The position numbers and the translations under genes are program-made. A stretch of 64,000 bases of DNA from Acidobacteriota bacterium (GTDB lineage: Bacteria; Acidobacteriota; Blastocatellia; RBC074): assembly GCA_016710075.1 (NCBI GenBank), contig JADJLO010000001.1, positions 496,001 through 560,000 on the forward strand, given 5' to 3'. Below, in pieces: positions 53,683 to 63,146 of the stretch (the first letter of the stretch is position 1; the number at the start of each line of letters is the position of its first letter). Below the pieces are notes generated by a model. The model had not been told where the DNA came from. It saw only the letters and a program-made list of their open reading frames with translations, and ran no database searches.

Positions 53683-55422
53683 ATGAAACACGCGTTGTTG
53701 CTCGGATTGACCCTGATCGCCCTGCTGTTATTTACCGGCAGGCCTGGCGAACTCTCACAGGCTTCAGCTCCTGTGCTCAAAGCCGGCGCGGCTGCCGTCG
53801 TCGTCACGCCATTCGGTCAGCATGCCGATTGGGATGGACAGATGAGTGCGACAGGTGTCTGGGGAGAGAAGTTCGAAGACAAGAACGGAAACGGAGTCTG
53901 GGACGGCGGAGAGCCTTTTGTAGACGATCCGGGAAATACCGAGCTGGATGCGAGCTCCAAGAACAAGTATGACGGAATCTATCTTGCCGGTTTTGGCGAC
54001 AAGAGACTGGCATCGGGAAGACACGATGATTTATGGGCAAGGACGGTCGTGCTCGATTACGGTTCGACCAGAATAGCGATCGTCTCGATCGATTTCATCG
54101 GCTACTACTCTGAGGGTCGTTATTACGGAATCAATCAAATTCAGAAGATGCTCGATCCCAAACTAGGGATTCAGGAGATACTGCTGAGTTCGACTCACAG
54201 CCACGAAGGCCCCGATACCATCGGCGCATGGGGCGACGGGCCTTTGAAGGATGGGAAATATCCCCAGTATCTGCGTTTTCTAGATCGTCAGATAGCAAAG
54301 AGTATCAACATGGCGGCCAAATCTCTGGAGCCGGTGAGAATCAAACTCGGTCAGACTGATCCCGAGCGCAGCCCCGCCATCGCCGGCATGCAGACTCGCA
54401 CCAGCGGGCGGCCACCAAAATTTTTCGATCAAGAACTTCGGGTGATGCAGTTTGTCGGCACTGCCGGAAAGATGCGTGGCAAGGCCGTCGCCACCATCGT
54501 CAACTGGAATACTCATCCTGAGTCGATGGAGAACAAGAATACATACCTCACTTCGGATTTCCCGCATGCCATTCGCGAAAGCGTCGAGAAGCGTTACGGC
54601 GGAACCGCCCTCTACATCAACGGCGCTATTGGAACGGCAGAAATAATCGGCGATACCAACAACAAAAATAATGACCGGATTCGATTCGATGGGCAGGATT
54701 TCCCGCTCAAAGAGAATAACAATCGCCCTGTTTTCACCTTCGATCGAACTGAAGCCATCGGCCGCGATGTCGCAAAAGCCGCGATTGAAGCCCTGGACCG
54801 TGGCGGATGGAGCAAAAACAATTCCCTCTCCGTCAAGAAAGCAGATCTTAAAGGCCCTATGGATAATCAGGGCTACGCATTTCTCGCAAAACTCGGGGTC
54901 TTTGACACGATACCATTGACTGATGACGGCACCATGCCGGAAGTAAAGACCACCATCTACGCGCTCAACCTGGGGGATGCCCAGATCGTAACCACACCCG
55001 GCGAGCTATTCCCCGAGGTCTTTTACGGAGTTGCGAAACATAAGCGTACCGACTGCCCTCAGGCCGATACCGGAGCTCCGCCTGAACCGTCAATTCGGGA
55101 TGCCATGACCGCGAAATACCGCTTTATGTTCGGTCTCTGCCCCGATGAATTCGGCTACATCGTCCCTAAATATGACTGGAGAAGGGAACCAGTGGACCTC
55201 AAGAAGATGCAGATCAGAGAGACGGCCGACCCATGCAGGGATAAAGGCGTTCCCAATCATTACCACGAAACAAATTCGGCAAGTTCGGAGTTCGCTCCTG
55301 CCTCCGCCTGTGTCTCGGTCGCGCTGCTGACAGGGAAGATTCCCACCGATGCAGCCTGTGCCAATGTCACAAAGCATTCTGATTTTGTGAAACGGCTCGC
55401 TGCAAAAAACGCACGAAAATAG
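53683..55422 (+). CDS. Exported neutral ceramidase-like hydrolase
   Basis: 579 residues, intact. GGAGGAG lies just before the ATG; signal peptide MKHALLLGLTLIALLLFTGR. The start of the domain (AGAAAVVVTPFG) and LLSSTHSHEGPDTIGAWGD match the N-terminal domain of neutral/alkaline ceramidases, where the histidines bind zinc; IVNWNTHPESM supplies a further likely ligand. An unusual Asp/Gly-rich insertion (FEDKNGNGVWDGGEPFVDD, about 63-85) resembles a calcium loop. True ceramidase activity is uncertain because the family covers many exported amidases and esterases. The ThiS gene starts 17 bases after the stop. Confidence 0.85.
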   Translation: MKHALLLGLTLIALLLFTGRPGELSQASAPVLKAGAAAVVVTPFGQHADWDGQMSATGVWGEKFEDKNGNGVWDGGEPFVDDPGNTELDASSKNKYDGIYLAGFGDKRLASGRHDDLWARTVVLDYGSTRIAIVSIDFIGYYSEGRYYGINQIQKMLDPKLGIQEILLSSTHSHEGPDTIGAWGDGPLKDGKYPQYLRFLDRQIAKSINMAAKSLEPVRIKLGQTDPERSPAIAGMQTRTSGRPPKFFDQELRVMQFVGTAGKMRGKAVATIVNWNTHPESMENKNTYLTSDFPHAIRESVEKRYGGTALYINGAIGTAEIIGDTNNKNNDRIRFDGQDFPLKENNNRPVFTFDRTEAIGRDVAKAAIEALDRGGWSKNNSLSVKKADLKGPMDNQGYAFLAKLGVFDTIPLTDDGTMPEVKTTIYALNLGDAQIVTTPGELFPEVFYGVAKHKRTDCPQADTGAPPEPSIRDAMTAKYRFMFGLCPDEFGYIVPKYDWRREPVDLKKMQIRETADPCRDKGVPNHYHETNSASSEFAPASACVSVALLTGKIPTDAACANVTKHSDFVKRLAAKNARK

Positions 55423-55439
55423 ATTCAGCCTTACTTAAC

Positions 55440-55649
55440 ATGACTGAAATAGAAATCATCCTCAACGGAGAGCCATATCTGATCGGCGAAAATAGATCGA
55501 TCGTCGACCTCGTTCATTTATTGAACCTTGTTCCCGAACGCCTGGCTATCGAATTGAACCTCGATATTCTTCCCAAATCAGCATGGGGCGAAACCCTGCT
55601 CAAACCGGGAGACAGGGTCGAGATGGTTCATTTTGTCGGAGGTGGGTGA
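55440..55649 (+). CDS. thiS: ThiS-like sulfur carrier protein
   Basis: 69 residues with the beta-grasp pattern of ThiS/MoaD proteins. The C-terminus ends VEMVHFVGGG, giving the terminal Gly-Gly needed for adenylation and thiocarboxylate formation. In thiamine synthesis ThiS donates sulfur to the thiazole ring via ThiF and ThiG, but neither gene is nearby. It follows the ceramidase-like gene by 17 bases, perhaps by chance. No strong ribosome binding site. Confidence 0.82.
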   Translation: MTEIEIILNGEPYLIGENRSIVDLVHLLNLVPERLAIELNLDILPKSAWGETLLKPGDRVEMVHFVGGG

Positions 55650-55712
55650 GCGCCCAAAATACCCGGCAATCCTCATTTTGAAGCTGAAGAAGGTTGCTCA
55701 CTTGAAAGCAGG

Positions 55713-55767
55713 CGCACTCCATGGATGTCGCAAATTTGATGCGTTTTGGAAAAGCACTGATAAAAAC
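55713..55767. repeat. Second copy of the REP tail found at 3052-3106
   Basis: Begins CGCACTCCATGGATGTCGCA and continues with AATTTGATGCG, matching 3052-3106 with a few substitutions and one gap. Here the inverted partner arm is missing. It lies upstream of the heparinase-like gene. Confidence 0.75.
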
Positions 55768-55811
55768 TGTGTCTCCTGTTACGCAATCGACACGAAGAAT
55801 GGAGCAATAGT

Positions 55812-57751
55812 ATGCGAGTGCGAAGTGTGGTTTTATTCGGAATAATTCTTCTCATGCAGATCGGCTCGGGCAGTGCTGTTCAAACTACCGGAAGACACCC
55901 GGAGCTGCTTTACGATTCAAATGAATTAACCGAGATCCGAAAGAAGGCTGCATCGCCAGCGCTCAAGCCTGTTGCGCAGAAATTGATTGAGCGTGCCGAG
56001 AAGGAATTGAAGGGGGCAGTGCTCATACCTTCAATCACGGGGCGGGGAGAACCCGATCCGCAGGGTGAATCGAAGGGGCTGTCGTGCGCGCGCAAGCTTC
56101 AGGTCAGAGTTCTGACATATGCAATGGCCTTCAATCTGTCCGGGGATCGTAAATATCGCGATGCGGCTGTCAAGGAATTGCTGCAAGCGATCGACGACTG
56201 GCGCATCTGGGTGGATACCGCGCATCCTCCGCCATACGATCTGATGACAGGTGAGAATAGTCTGACATTCGGTCTGGCGTGGGACTGGCTTTATCACGAT
56301 CTGACGGTTGAGGAGCGAAACAGGCTTCGTGAAGGGGTCGAGCGCCGTGCCTTGAGGCCATATCTCGACGCCGCCGGTGCGAAGCGGCCGCCATGGTTTT
56401 TTAAAGGGTTGAATAACTGGAACCCGGTCTGCAATGGCGGCGCCGCGGTGCTTGCCCTGGCACTCGAAGGCGAAAGCGCTCTCGCCTCGGATGTCCTCAA
56501 GATTGCCGTCCCAGCCATGGATTATTACTGGGGACATCTGGCAGATGATGGCGGATGGGATGAAGGCACAGGCTACTGGACATATGGCCATCGTTACGCG
56601 TTTATAGCCGCCGAAGCTCTCAGACGCGCAGGCAAACCAGGGGGCGCGGAAAGATTCAAGCTGCCCGGAGCGATGAGGACCGGCTATTTTCCGATTGTTT
56701 TCAATCCCGGTCGCAAGATTACCGCCGGTTTCGGCGATTCGAATTCGAGGGCGAATGATGCTATCTTTTATCTGCTTGGCCGCGAGTATCGGAATCCCGA
56801 CTACATCTGGTTTCAGGACAGGGAGATGTCTCAATCCAGAAATTCAACCTGGCCCGTGGAAGCCCTGTCGCTGATCTGGAGGCCGGTTGGAGAAAGCTGG
56901 CTTCCCGAAGCAAAGGCGCTTACCGGCCAAAATTCGAACCGGTCTATCTGTTCTCGTCGATAGGGTGGGGAATGATGGCTTCAAATCAGCCCGATCCGGC
57001 ACTTTTCCTGGCATTCAAGAACGGATCGCTCGCAGCCAATCATACTCATATCGATTTGAACACCATAAATATTGGTTATGGCGAGACGATGCTTGCCGTC
57101 GAACTCGGCAGCCGGCCTTACCCTGCTGATTACTTTTCGTCAAAGAAAAGCAGTTATTACGAGATTACCACCGCCGGACATAATACGGTTCTGATTGGCG
57201 GCAAGGGACAGGCTCCCAAAAAAATCGGCCGGCTCACCGGTCCGTTGCAAGGCGAAGGGTTTGACGCTCTGGTTGGTGTTGCCGATAGCGCTTATGAGAT
57301 CGATGCACCTCGGGTCAGGCGTCACGCAGTATTTGTCGACAAACGCTACTGGGTTCTGCTGGATGAAATTCAAACGACCCAGCCTGAAACTGCCGAGCTG
57401 AGATTTCATACCTACGCTACAGTCACACAGTCCAAATCGAGACAATGGGTCTTTGAGCAGGATCAGGCTGCGCTCGATGTTTTCTCGCCGGAGCAGGAGA
57501 TTTCAGTGTCGACGGAACAGCCTGGCGGATGGATCAAACCGGTCACCGTCTTGAGTCTGAAAGCACCGTCAGACAAGGAGCATGCGATAGTCACCATTCT
57601 TCAACCAAGATCACGAGGCGCTAAATCTTTCGATGTCGTCAAGGTTCAGAAGAACAGCGATGAAATCAAAGTTGTAGCCGATTCCGATCAGGTGATCTTC
57701 AAAAAATCGCCGGAAGGTTGGCAGGTCCTCAAAGTCGTTGTTAAAAGATAG
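55812..57751 (+). CDS. Exported heparinase II/III-like polysaccharide lyase (one frameshift)
   Basis: GGAG lies 7 bases before the ATG; the signal peptide core is VVLFGIILLMQIGSG. The N-terminal alpha-barrel includes NSLTFGLAWDWLYHDLTVEE, NNWNPVCNGGAAVLALALEG and DDGGWDEGTGYWTYGHRYAF. One base is missing or extra near 56918; the restored joint reads AYRPKFEPVYLFSSIGWGMM and continues with SLAANHTHIDLNTINIGYGE and EITTAGHNTVLIGG, the histidine motifs of the heparinase II/III catalytic beta domain. About 646 residues. The family cleaves acidic polysaccharides by elimination; the substrate is unknown. The gap after it holds a long palindrome. Confidence 0.87.
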
Positions 57752-57772
57752 CACGCGGAATCAAGGAAGAAA

Positions 57773-57923
57773 GAAGACAGAAGAAAGAAGACAGATTACG
57801 AAACAGACGAAATAAACGAAACAGACGAAAAATATACAAACAGCCATTGGTCCGTTATGCCCTTCGTTATTTTTCGACTGTTTCGTGATATTTCGTCTGT
57901 TTCGTAATCTGCCTTCTGTCTTC
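57773..57923. repeat. Long imperfect inverted repeat, second copy of the GATTACGAAACAG family
   Basis: Arms 57773-57834 and 57868-57923 are complementary over most of their length with a few mismatches and a short extra piece in the left arm. A 32-base core (57794-57825) is identical to 15792-15823. As at 15783-15957, it lies between convergent genes. Confidence 0.82.
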
Positions 57924-57951
57924 TTACTAAAGCCTGATTCACCTCGATAGA

Positions 57952-59550
57952 TCAAGGTCTTTGAGCAGGCTTGGGCGGCATTTGGTCTTTCGGGAATCTT
58001 GGCAGCATCTCGTCCCGCATGGCGAGGAAGTAGACGGCGGCGGCGATGACGATTGCGGATTTCCTGGCATCGTCTTCGATGATTCTCTCAAAGGTATCGA
58101 GGTTGGTATGCCAGGTGGCGGTACCGTATTCGATCGGGTCCTGAGCGATGCCAATGCCGGGCAGGCCTGACTGGTTGAAAGAAGTGTTGTCCGAACCGCC
58201 AAGACCGCGGCTGCGGGAAGGGATGGAGCCGAAGAATCCCAGATCCTCAAAAGGTTTGAGGGCGTCGCGAAGAGCCTGGGACGCTTGAGAAGGTCCGAAT
58301 ATGGACATTCCGCGTGCACGTCCGGTGCCGGAGTCGATATTGAAATAGCCTCCGAACTTCTCGAAATCCGGTTTGGGTTCCTCAAACGATCCGAAGTGAT
58401 CTTTGACGTAGGCCTGAGAGCCGAGAAGCCCCTGTTCCTCGCCGCCCCATAAAGCGACACGAATAGTACGGCGGGGTTTGACGCCAATGGCTTTAAGAAT
58501 CCGCGCAGCCTCCATCATCGTCGCGCAGCCGATCGCATTGTCGGTTGCTCCGGTTGCTGCGTGCCACGAGTCAAGGTGTCCGCCCAGCATGATCACTTCG
58601 TCTTTCTTGTCGGTTCCCGGTATTTCTGAAACGACGTTATAGGCGGTAGTGCCTTCAGGAAACGATTTATTGACGATGTTGAATTCGAGTTCGACAGTTG
58701 TCCCGTCGTCGAGGATGCGCGAGATTCGGCCGTAGTCCTCGTTGGTCAGAATTACAGTCGGGACTGCCTTGGCAAGATCGAATGTGCGGTTGTTGAAGGC
58801 GCGGATCTGACGATGTTCGCGGCCGCCGTCTTCGACCTTGATTGCGGCGCCATTGGCTACGAGGAATGCATCGACGATCTCGGTAACCTGCCTCGAGTTG
58901 AGCTTCCCGGGTTGCGGTGGTTCCTGCTGACGCGGGGGACCTGATGGTCTCTGATCCTGCGGACCATCGCCTGAAAAACGCGCTTTCGCGCTCTGATCTT
59001 CGAGGCGCTTCGGAGCCGGAGTGATGACGACAGCGACCTTGACGGGGGTGCCGACCAGCACGATTTTGCCTTTGACACTCGCCGCGATAGTGCCGAGATA
59101 AGCGTCGAGCTCTTCTTTAGTCGGATTTGATGGAGGAGCGATCAAAACGGCCTTCGCTGTTACCGTGCCGTTTGTGCCGGGCGTCCAGGAGAGGACTTCA
59201 CCGACCAGAGGCTCCTTTACCGGCGAGACGATATGAGCCGAAAACCTTTCGTTGAGCCAACCCGGATGGCCGAAATCCCAGGGCTCGAGATGGCCGTTCT
59301 CAAATCCCCACGACGCCATCTGCTTGACGGACCATTCGCCGGCATTCTTCAGATTCGGCGAGCCGGTCAGACGGGGGCCGAAAACATCCGTTAGAAAATG
59401 CAGCGTCCGCATAATCTGTGAATTGTCCATCGCTTCCTTGCGAATCCTGGTCTGGATCTCGGGATCAATTGAGTTTTGCGTCTGAGCCAAAACCTGAAGC
59501 GGATTGAGCAGAGCCACTGCGAGCAGAACTACTCTCAGATCTTTCAGCAT
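57952..59550 (-). CDS. Exported M28-family zinc peptidase with PA-like domain
   Basis: 532 residues from ATG 59550, with AGGAG 6 bases upstream; signal peptide MLKDLRVVLLAVALLNPLQV. An inserted PA-like region (about 110-290) contains a Pro/Gln-rich stretch. Zinc ligands of M28 are all visible: His in GGHLDSWHAATG, Asp in GATDNAIG, Glu-Glu in WGGEEQGLLG, Asp in FNIDSGTGRA and His in TWHTNLDTFE. The enzyme is an aminopeptidase or carboxypeptidase acting outside the cytoplasm. With the M16, S41 and S15 genes it makes this a peptidase-rich region. Confidence 0.93.
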   Translation of the reverse strand: MLKDLRVVLLAVALLNPLQVLAQTQNSIDPEIQTRIRKEAMDNSQIMRTLHFLTDVFGPRLTGSPNLKNAGEWSVKQMASWGFENGHLEPWDFGHPGWLNERFSAHIVSPVKEPLVGEVLSWTPGTNGTVTAKAVLIAPPSNPTKEELDAYLGTIAASVKGKIVLVGTPVKVAVVITPAPKRLEDQSAKARFSGDGPQDQRPSGPPRQQEPPQPGKLNSRQVTEIVDAFLVANGAAIKVEDGGREHRQIRAFNNRTFDLAKAVPTVILTNEDYGRISRILDDGTTVELEFNIVNKSFPEGTTAYNVVSEIPGTDKKDEVIMLGGHLDSWHAATGATDNAIGCATMMEAARILKAIGVKPRRTIRVALWGGEEQGLLGSQAYVKDHFGSFEEPKPDFEKFGGYFNIDSGTGRARGMSIFGPSQASQALRDALKPFEDLGFFGSIPSRSRGLGGSDNTSFNQSGLPGIGIAQDPIEYGTATWHTNLDTFERIIEDDARKSAIVIAAAVYFLAMRDEMLPRFPKDQMPPKPAQRP

Positions 59551-59711
59551 AAGTTCTCCTGTCAATATTTTTGAATATCAGTACTGCCTGAAAAGGTGAC
59601 CTTCCTATTGTCACTTTTTCAGTCTTCTTGACAAGGCTTGAATCGCGCCTTTAGTATCGACCATCAATTTTCTACCCGGAATTTACGAAAGGCTCTCGTC
59701 ACAGAAAGAAC

Positions 59712-61166
59712 ATGCGAATAATACTGGCGTCATCGGAAGTTGTGCCTTACTCGAAGACAGGCGGGCTTGCAGATGTTGCCGGAGCCCTGCCCAAAGCGCT
59801 TTCCCGAATCGGTTGTGATGCCGCGGTGATCACTCCGAAATATACCGGCATGGGAAAGCGGCACGGCGACGTAGTCAGCCACGAAACCGGAGAACTGCTC
59901 TTTTCGGATTTGAGGGTTCCTTTCGCCGACGGGGTAAGATATGCGGCAGTCTGGCGAGATTATCTTGATGGAGTTCCGGTCTATTTCATAGACAATGCCG
60001 AATACTTCGGGCACGGATACATCTACGGCAGTGGGAATTTTGACGTTGAAAGATTCGCGTTTTTCAGTCGAGCGGTGCTCGAGCTTTGCAAGCGGATTGG
60101 CGGGCCGCCCGATATTCTGCACTGCAACGACTGGCAGACCGGACTGATACCCGCCTATCTTGCCTCGGCCTATGCCGGCGATCCATTCTATTGGCGGACG
60201 GCTACATTTTTCACCATTCACAACCTTGCGTATCAGGGGCATTTCGATCCGAATCTGCTGCCAAAATTCGGATTCGGATGGGACAGCTATCAATACGGGA
60301 TGGAGTTTCACGGGTCGGCGAGCGCGATGAAAGCGGGGCTTTATTTTTCGACGGCCATATCGACGGTCAGCCCTAAATATGCCGAAGAGATCCAGACGCC
60401 CGAGTTTGGTAACAATCTCGATGGGCTGCTGCGATGGCGGCGAGGGGACCTGATCGGCATTCTCAATGGCGTCGATTACCACGAATGGAACCCCGAGACC
60501 GACAAATATCTGGCGGCGAATTATTCGATCAATGATTTTTCAGGGAAATATTTCTGCAAGAAGGCGCTGCTCGAAAATTATCACCTTCCTGTGGATTTGG
60601 ATAAGCCTGTCGTTGCAATCGTGTCGAGGCTGACCGTGCAGAAAGGGATAGAGCTGATCGCACAGGCCATCTGGAAGATCCTGGATACCGGAGCCTATTT
60701 TGTAATCCTCGGCTCGGGAGGAGAGAGTTACGAGAATTTCTTTCAGCACGTGAGAGATACACGGCCGCAGCAGGTTGGAGTCTATTTCGGATATAACAAT
60801 GCACTCGCTCATCAGGTCGAAGCCGGGGCTGATATGTTTTTAATGCCCTCGGCTTATGAACCCTGCGGGCTGAATCAGATGTACAGCCTTAAATACGGCA
60901 CCATCCCGATCGTCAGGGGTGTGGGCGGGCTCGATGATTCGATTCAGGGTTTTGAGCGAACCACGGAGCAGGGCAACGGATTCAAATTCTACGAATATTC
61001 GAGCGACCGGCTGGCTGAGAAGTATTATGAATCTCTGCTCACCTATTACGACAGGGCGCTGCTTAACAGGATCAGGCGCAATGGCATGAGTACCGACTAT
61101 TCCTGGGATCGAGCAGCGCATAATTATCTGGACGCATACCGGCGGGTTCTGGCTGCGAAATTGTAG
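59712..61166 (+). CDS. glgA: Glycogen synthase
   Basis: 484 residues, intact, the usual bacterial length. The nucleotide-sugar site KTGGLADVAGALPKAL lies at residues 15-30. HCNDWQTGLIPAYL, FTIHNLAYQGHF, GILNGVDYHEWNP, SRLTVQKGIELI and MPSAYEPCGLNQMYSLKYGT follow in the GT5 order. It extends alpha-1,4-glucan from ADP-glucose in the cytoplasm. No other glycogen gene is nearby. Confidence 0.95.
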   Translation: MRIILASSEVVPYSKTGGLADVAGALPKALSRIGCDAAVITPKYTGMGKRHGDVVSHETGELLFSDLRVPFADGVRYAAVWRDYLDGVPVYFIDNAEYFGHGYIYGSGNFDVERFAFFSRAVLELCKRIGGPPDILHCNDWQTGLIPAYLASAYAGDPFYWRTATFFTIHNLAYQGHFDPNLLPKFGFGWDSYQYGMEFHGSASAMKAGLYFSTAISTVSPKYAEEIQTPEFGNNLDGLLRWRRGDLIGILNGVDYHEWNPETDKYLAANYSINDFSGKYFCKKALLENYHLPVDLDKPVVAIVSRLTVQKGIELIAQAIWKILDTGAYFVILGSGGESYENFFQHVRDTRPQQVGVYFGYNNALAHQVEAGADMFLMPSAYEPCGLNQMYSLKYGTIPIVRGVGGLDDSIQGFERTTEQGNGFKFYEYSSDRLAEKYYESLLTYYDRALLNRIRRNGMSTDYSWDRAAHNYLDAYRRVLAAKL

Positions 61167-61205
61167 CCGCGCGGGCCGGTCTCGTGTGCCGTTTGTTGTC
61201 GGGTT

Positions 61206-61214
61206 TGCTATAAT
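61206..61214 (+). promoter_or_regulatory. Extended -10 promoter element upstream of trxA
   Basis: TGCTATAAT, a TGn extended -10 with a perfect TATAAT at 61209-61214; the -35 region is weak (GTGCCG at the right spacing). It lies about 125 bases before trxA. A small hairpin CATCTC / GAGATG (61279-61297) lies between. Confidence 0.5.
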
Positions 61215-61337
61215 GGTCAACCTTTGATTGCAGGTTTGAACTCCATGCGAGTTACAGGGCAAGTTACAGGCGGGTTGGCATCTCGAAAAAAGAGATGAGA
61301 TATTAGTCAATATAAATAATTGATCAAGGAGAAAGAT

Positions 61338-61670
61338 ATGAGTGAATTTGTCGCAGAAGTAAGTGATTCGAGTTGGGAGTCGGATGTTCTGAAATCCGAT
61401 CAGCCGGTACTGGTCGATTTCTGGGCGGCCTGGTGCGGACCCTGCCTCGGGCTGGCGCCGACTGTCGATGCCGTTGCCCAGAAGTATCAGGGCAAGGCGA
61501 AGGTGGTCAAACTCAATGTTGATGAGAACGTAGAAAGCCCGGCCAAATACGGCATCCGCGGCATTCCGACACTGATCCTGTTCAAGGGCGGTCAGGAAGT
61601 CGATCGGCATGTCGGTGTCCCGGCCAATGCCAAAGACCACATCTCAAACATGATTGATAAGCAGCTTTAA
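61338..61670 (+). CDS. trxA: Thioredoxin
   Basis: 110 residues from ATG 61338, with AAGGAG 6 bases upstream. Active site W-C33-G-P-C36 in DFWAAWCGPC, followed by LNVDENVESPAKYGIRGIPT with the cis-proline. No signal peptide, so a cytoplasmic disulfide reductase. The residue after CGPC is Leu rather than the common Arg/Lys. Own promoter-like sequence upstream. Confidence 0.95.
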   Translation: MSEFVAEVSDSSWESDVLKSDQPVLVDFWAAWCGPCLGLAPTVDAVAQKYQGKAKVVKLNVDENVESPAKYGIRGIPTLILFKGGQEVDRHVGVPANAKDHISNMIDKQL

Positions 61671-61699
61671 TCGTTAAACACTGAAACTCACGCGGGATT

Positions 61700-61761
61700 A
61701 ACAGGGATTAACAAGATTGATACCTTTGCGCGATTCGCCAATCGATCCTGTTAGCCCTGTT
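61700..61761. repeat. Imperfect inverted repeat between trxA and purA
   Basis: AACAGGGATTAACAAGAT (61700-61717) and ATCCTGTTAGCCCTGTT (61745-61761) are near reverse complements. The form resembles short palindromes scattered in many bacterial chromosomes and could terminate trxA transcription. Confidence 0.55.
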
Positions 61762-61798
61762 TTCCTGTAAACCTCAAGCTGATTCAACAAACTGGAAA

Positions 61799-63122
61799 AT
61801 GAACCTCGCAATCATAGGTGCGCAGTGGGGAGACGAAGGAAAAGGCAAGATCGTCGACCTGATAGCGCCGAACTTTGACATCGTGGCGCGCTATCAGGGC
61901 GGGCATAATGCCGGACACACAGTGATCATTCGCAAGGATGGGGCGGAGCAGAAGTTCGTGCTTCATCTGATACCATCTGGAATCACGCATCCGGGCAAGA
62001 CCTGCATCATCGGCAATGGAGTTGTGGTCGATCCCAAAGCATTGCTTAACGAGATGGAGGATCTGCGCGGGAAGGGAATCGAAGTCACCCGGGACAATCT
62101 GCTCGTCAGCAACCGGGCTCATCTGATCATGCCATATCATCTTGGCGCTCGATCGGGCGATTGAATCGGGTCGCGGGGGCAATGCCGTCGGCACAACGAT
62201 GCGGGGGATTGGTCCGGCGTATGAGGACAAGATGGCGCGTCGCGGGCTCAGAGTCGGGGATCTCGCCGACCTTGAGAGCCTGCCCGCAAAACTGACACTC
62301 AATGCCCGCCAGGCCAACAGACTTCTGACGATGCTCGGCGGGGAACCGATCGACGAAAAAAAACTGGTCGAGGATGGTTTGAAGTGGGCCGAGATACTGG
62401 CGCCGCACATCGTTGACACGACCTACCTGCTCAATCAGTCGTCACGCAATGGGAGTTCCATTCTGCTTGAAGGCGCTCAGGCGACGATGCTCGATATTGA
62501 CCATGGGACTTACCCGTTTGTCACGTCTTCGAATTCTACAGTTGGAGGCGCCTGCACCGGCACAGGCCTGCCGCCATCGATGATCCATGCGACGATAGGG
62601 GTCATCAAGGCCTACACCACACGAGTGGGAGGCGGCCCTTTCCCTACCGAATTGAACGATTCACTTGGAGAGCACATCAGATTACGCGGCAGCGAGTACG
62701 GCGCATCGACCGGCAGACCCCGAAGGACCGGCTGGTTCGATGCCGTCATTGCAAGATATGCGGTCATGGTCAATGGGTTGAACGCACTGGCGCTGACCAA
62801 ACTCGATGTTCTGGATGACCTGGATGAGATGAAGATCTGTGTCGGCTACAGCATTGACGGTAAAAATATTGATTCGGTTCCTTTCGATGCAGGCCAGATG
62901 GCGGCAGCTGTTCCGATTTACGAATCGATGCCCGGCTGGCAGGAAAAAACAGCCGGTATTTCAAAATTCTCGGACCTGCCGGATAAGGCGAAAAACTACG
63001 TCAATCGCCTGTCTGAGCTTGCTGGAGCGCCGTTTGCGTTCATCTCAACCGGGGCTGAGCGCAATGAGACCATCATTGACGATGACGTGCTTGCCGGGTT
63101 CGGCTTGAAAATTTCAGTCTAA
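61799..63122 (+). CDS. purA: Adenylosuccinate synthetase (one frameshift)
   Basis: Catalyses GTP-driven addition of aspartate to IMP in AMP synthesis. The P-loop GAQWGDEGKGKIVD opens the protein; RYQGGHNAGHTVI and HLIPSGITHPGKTCIIGNGV follow. One extra T near 62140 breaks the frame; the continuation LALDRAIESGRGGNAVGTTM and RGIGPAYEDKMARRGLRVGD, then LEGAQATMLDIDHGTYPFVT, GVIKAYTTRVGGGPFPTEL and STGAERNETI complete about 440 residues. As an essential gene its frameshift is almost certainly a sequence error. The start has a GGAAA just upstream. Confidence 0.95.
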
Positions 63123-63146
63123 GCGGGCCCCCCCGGATCGGATTTC

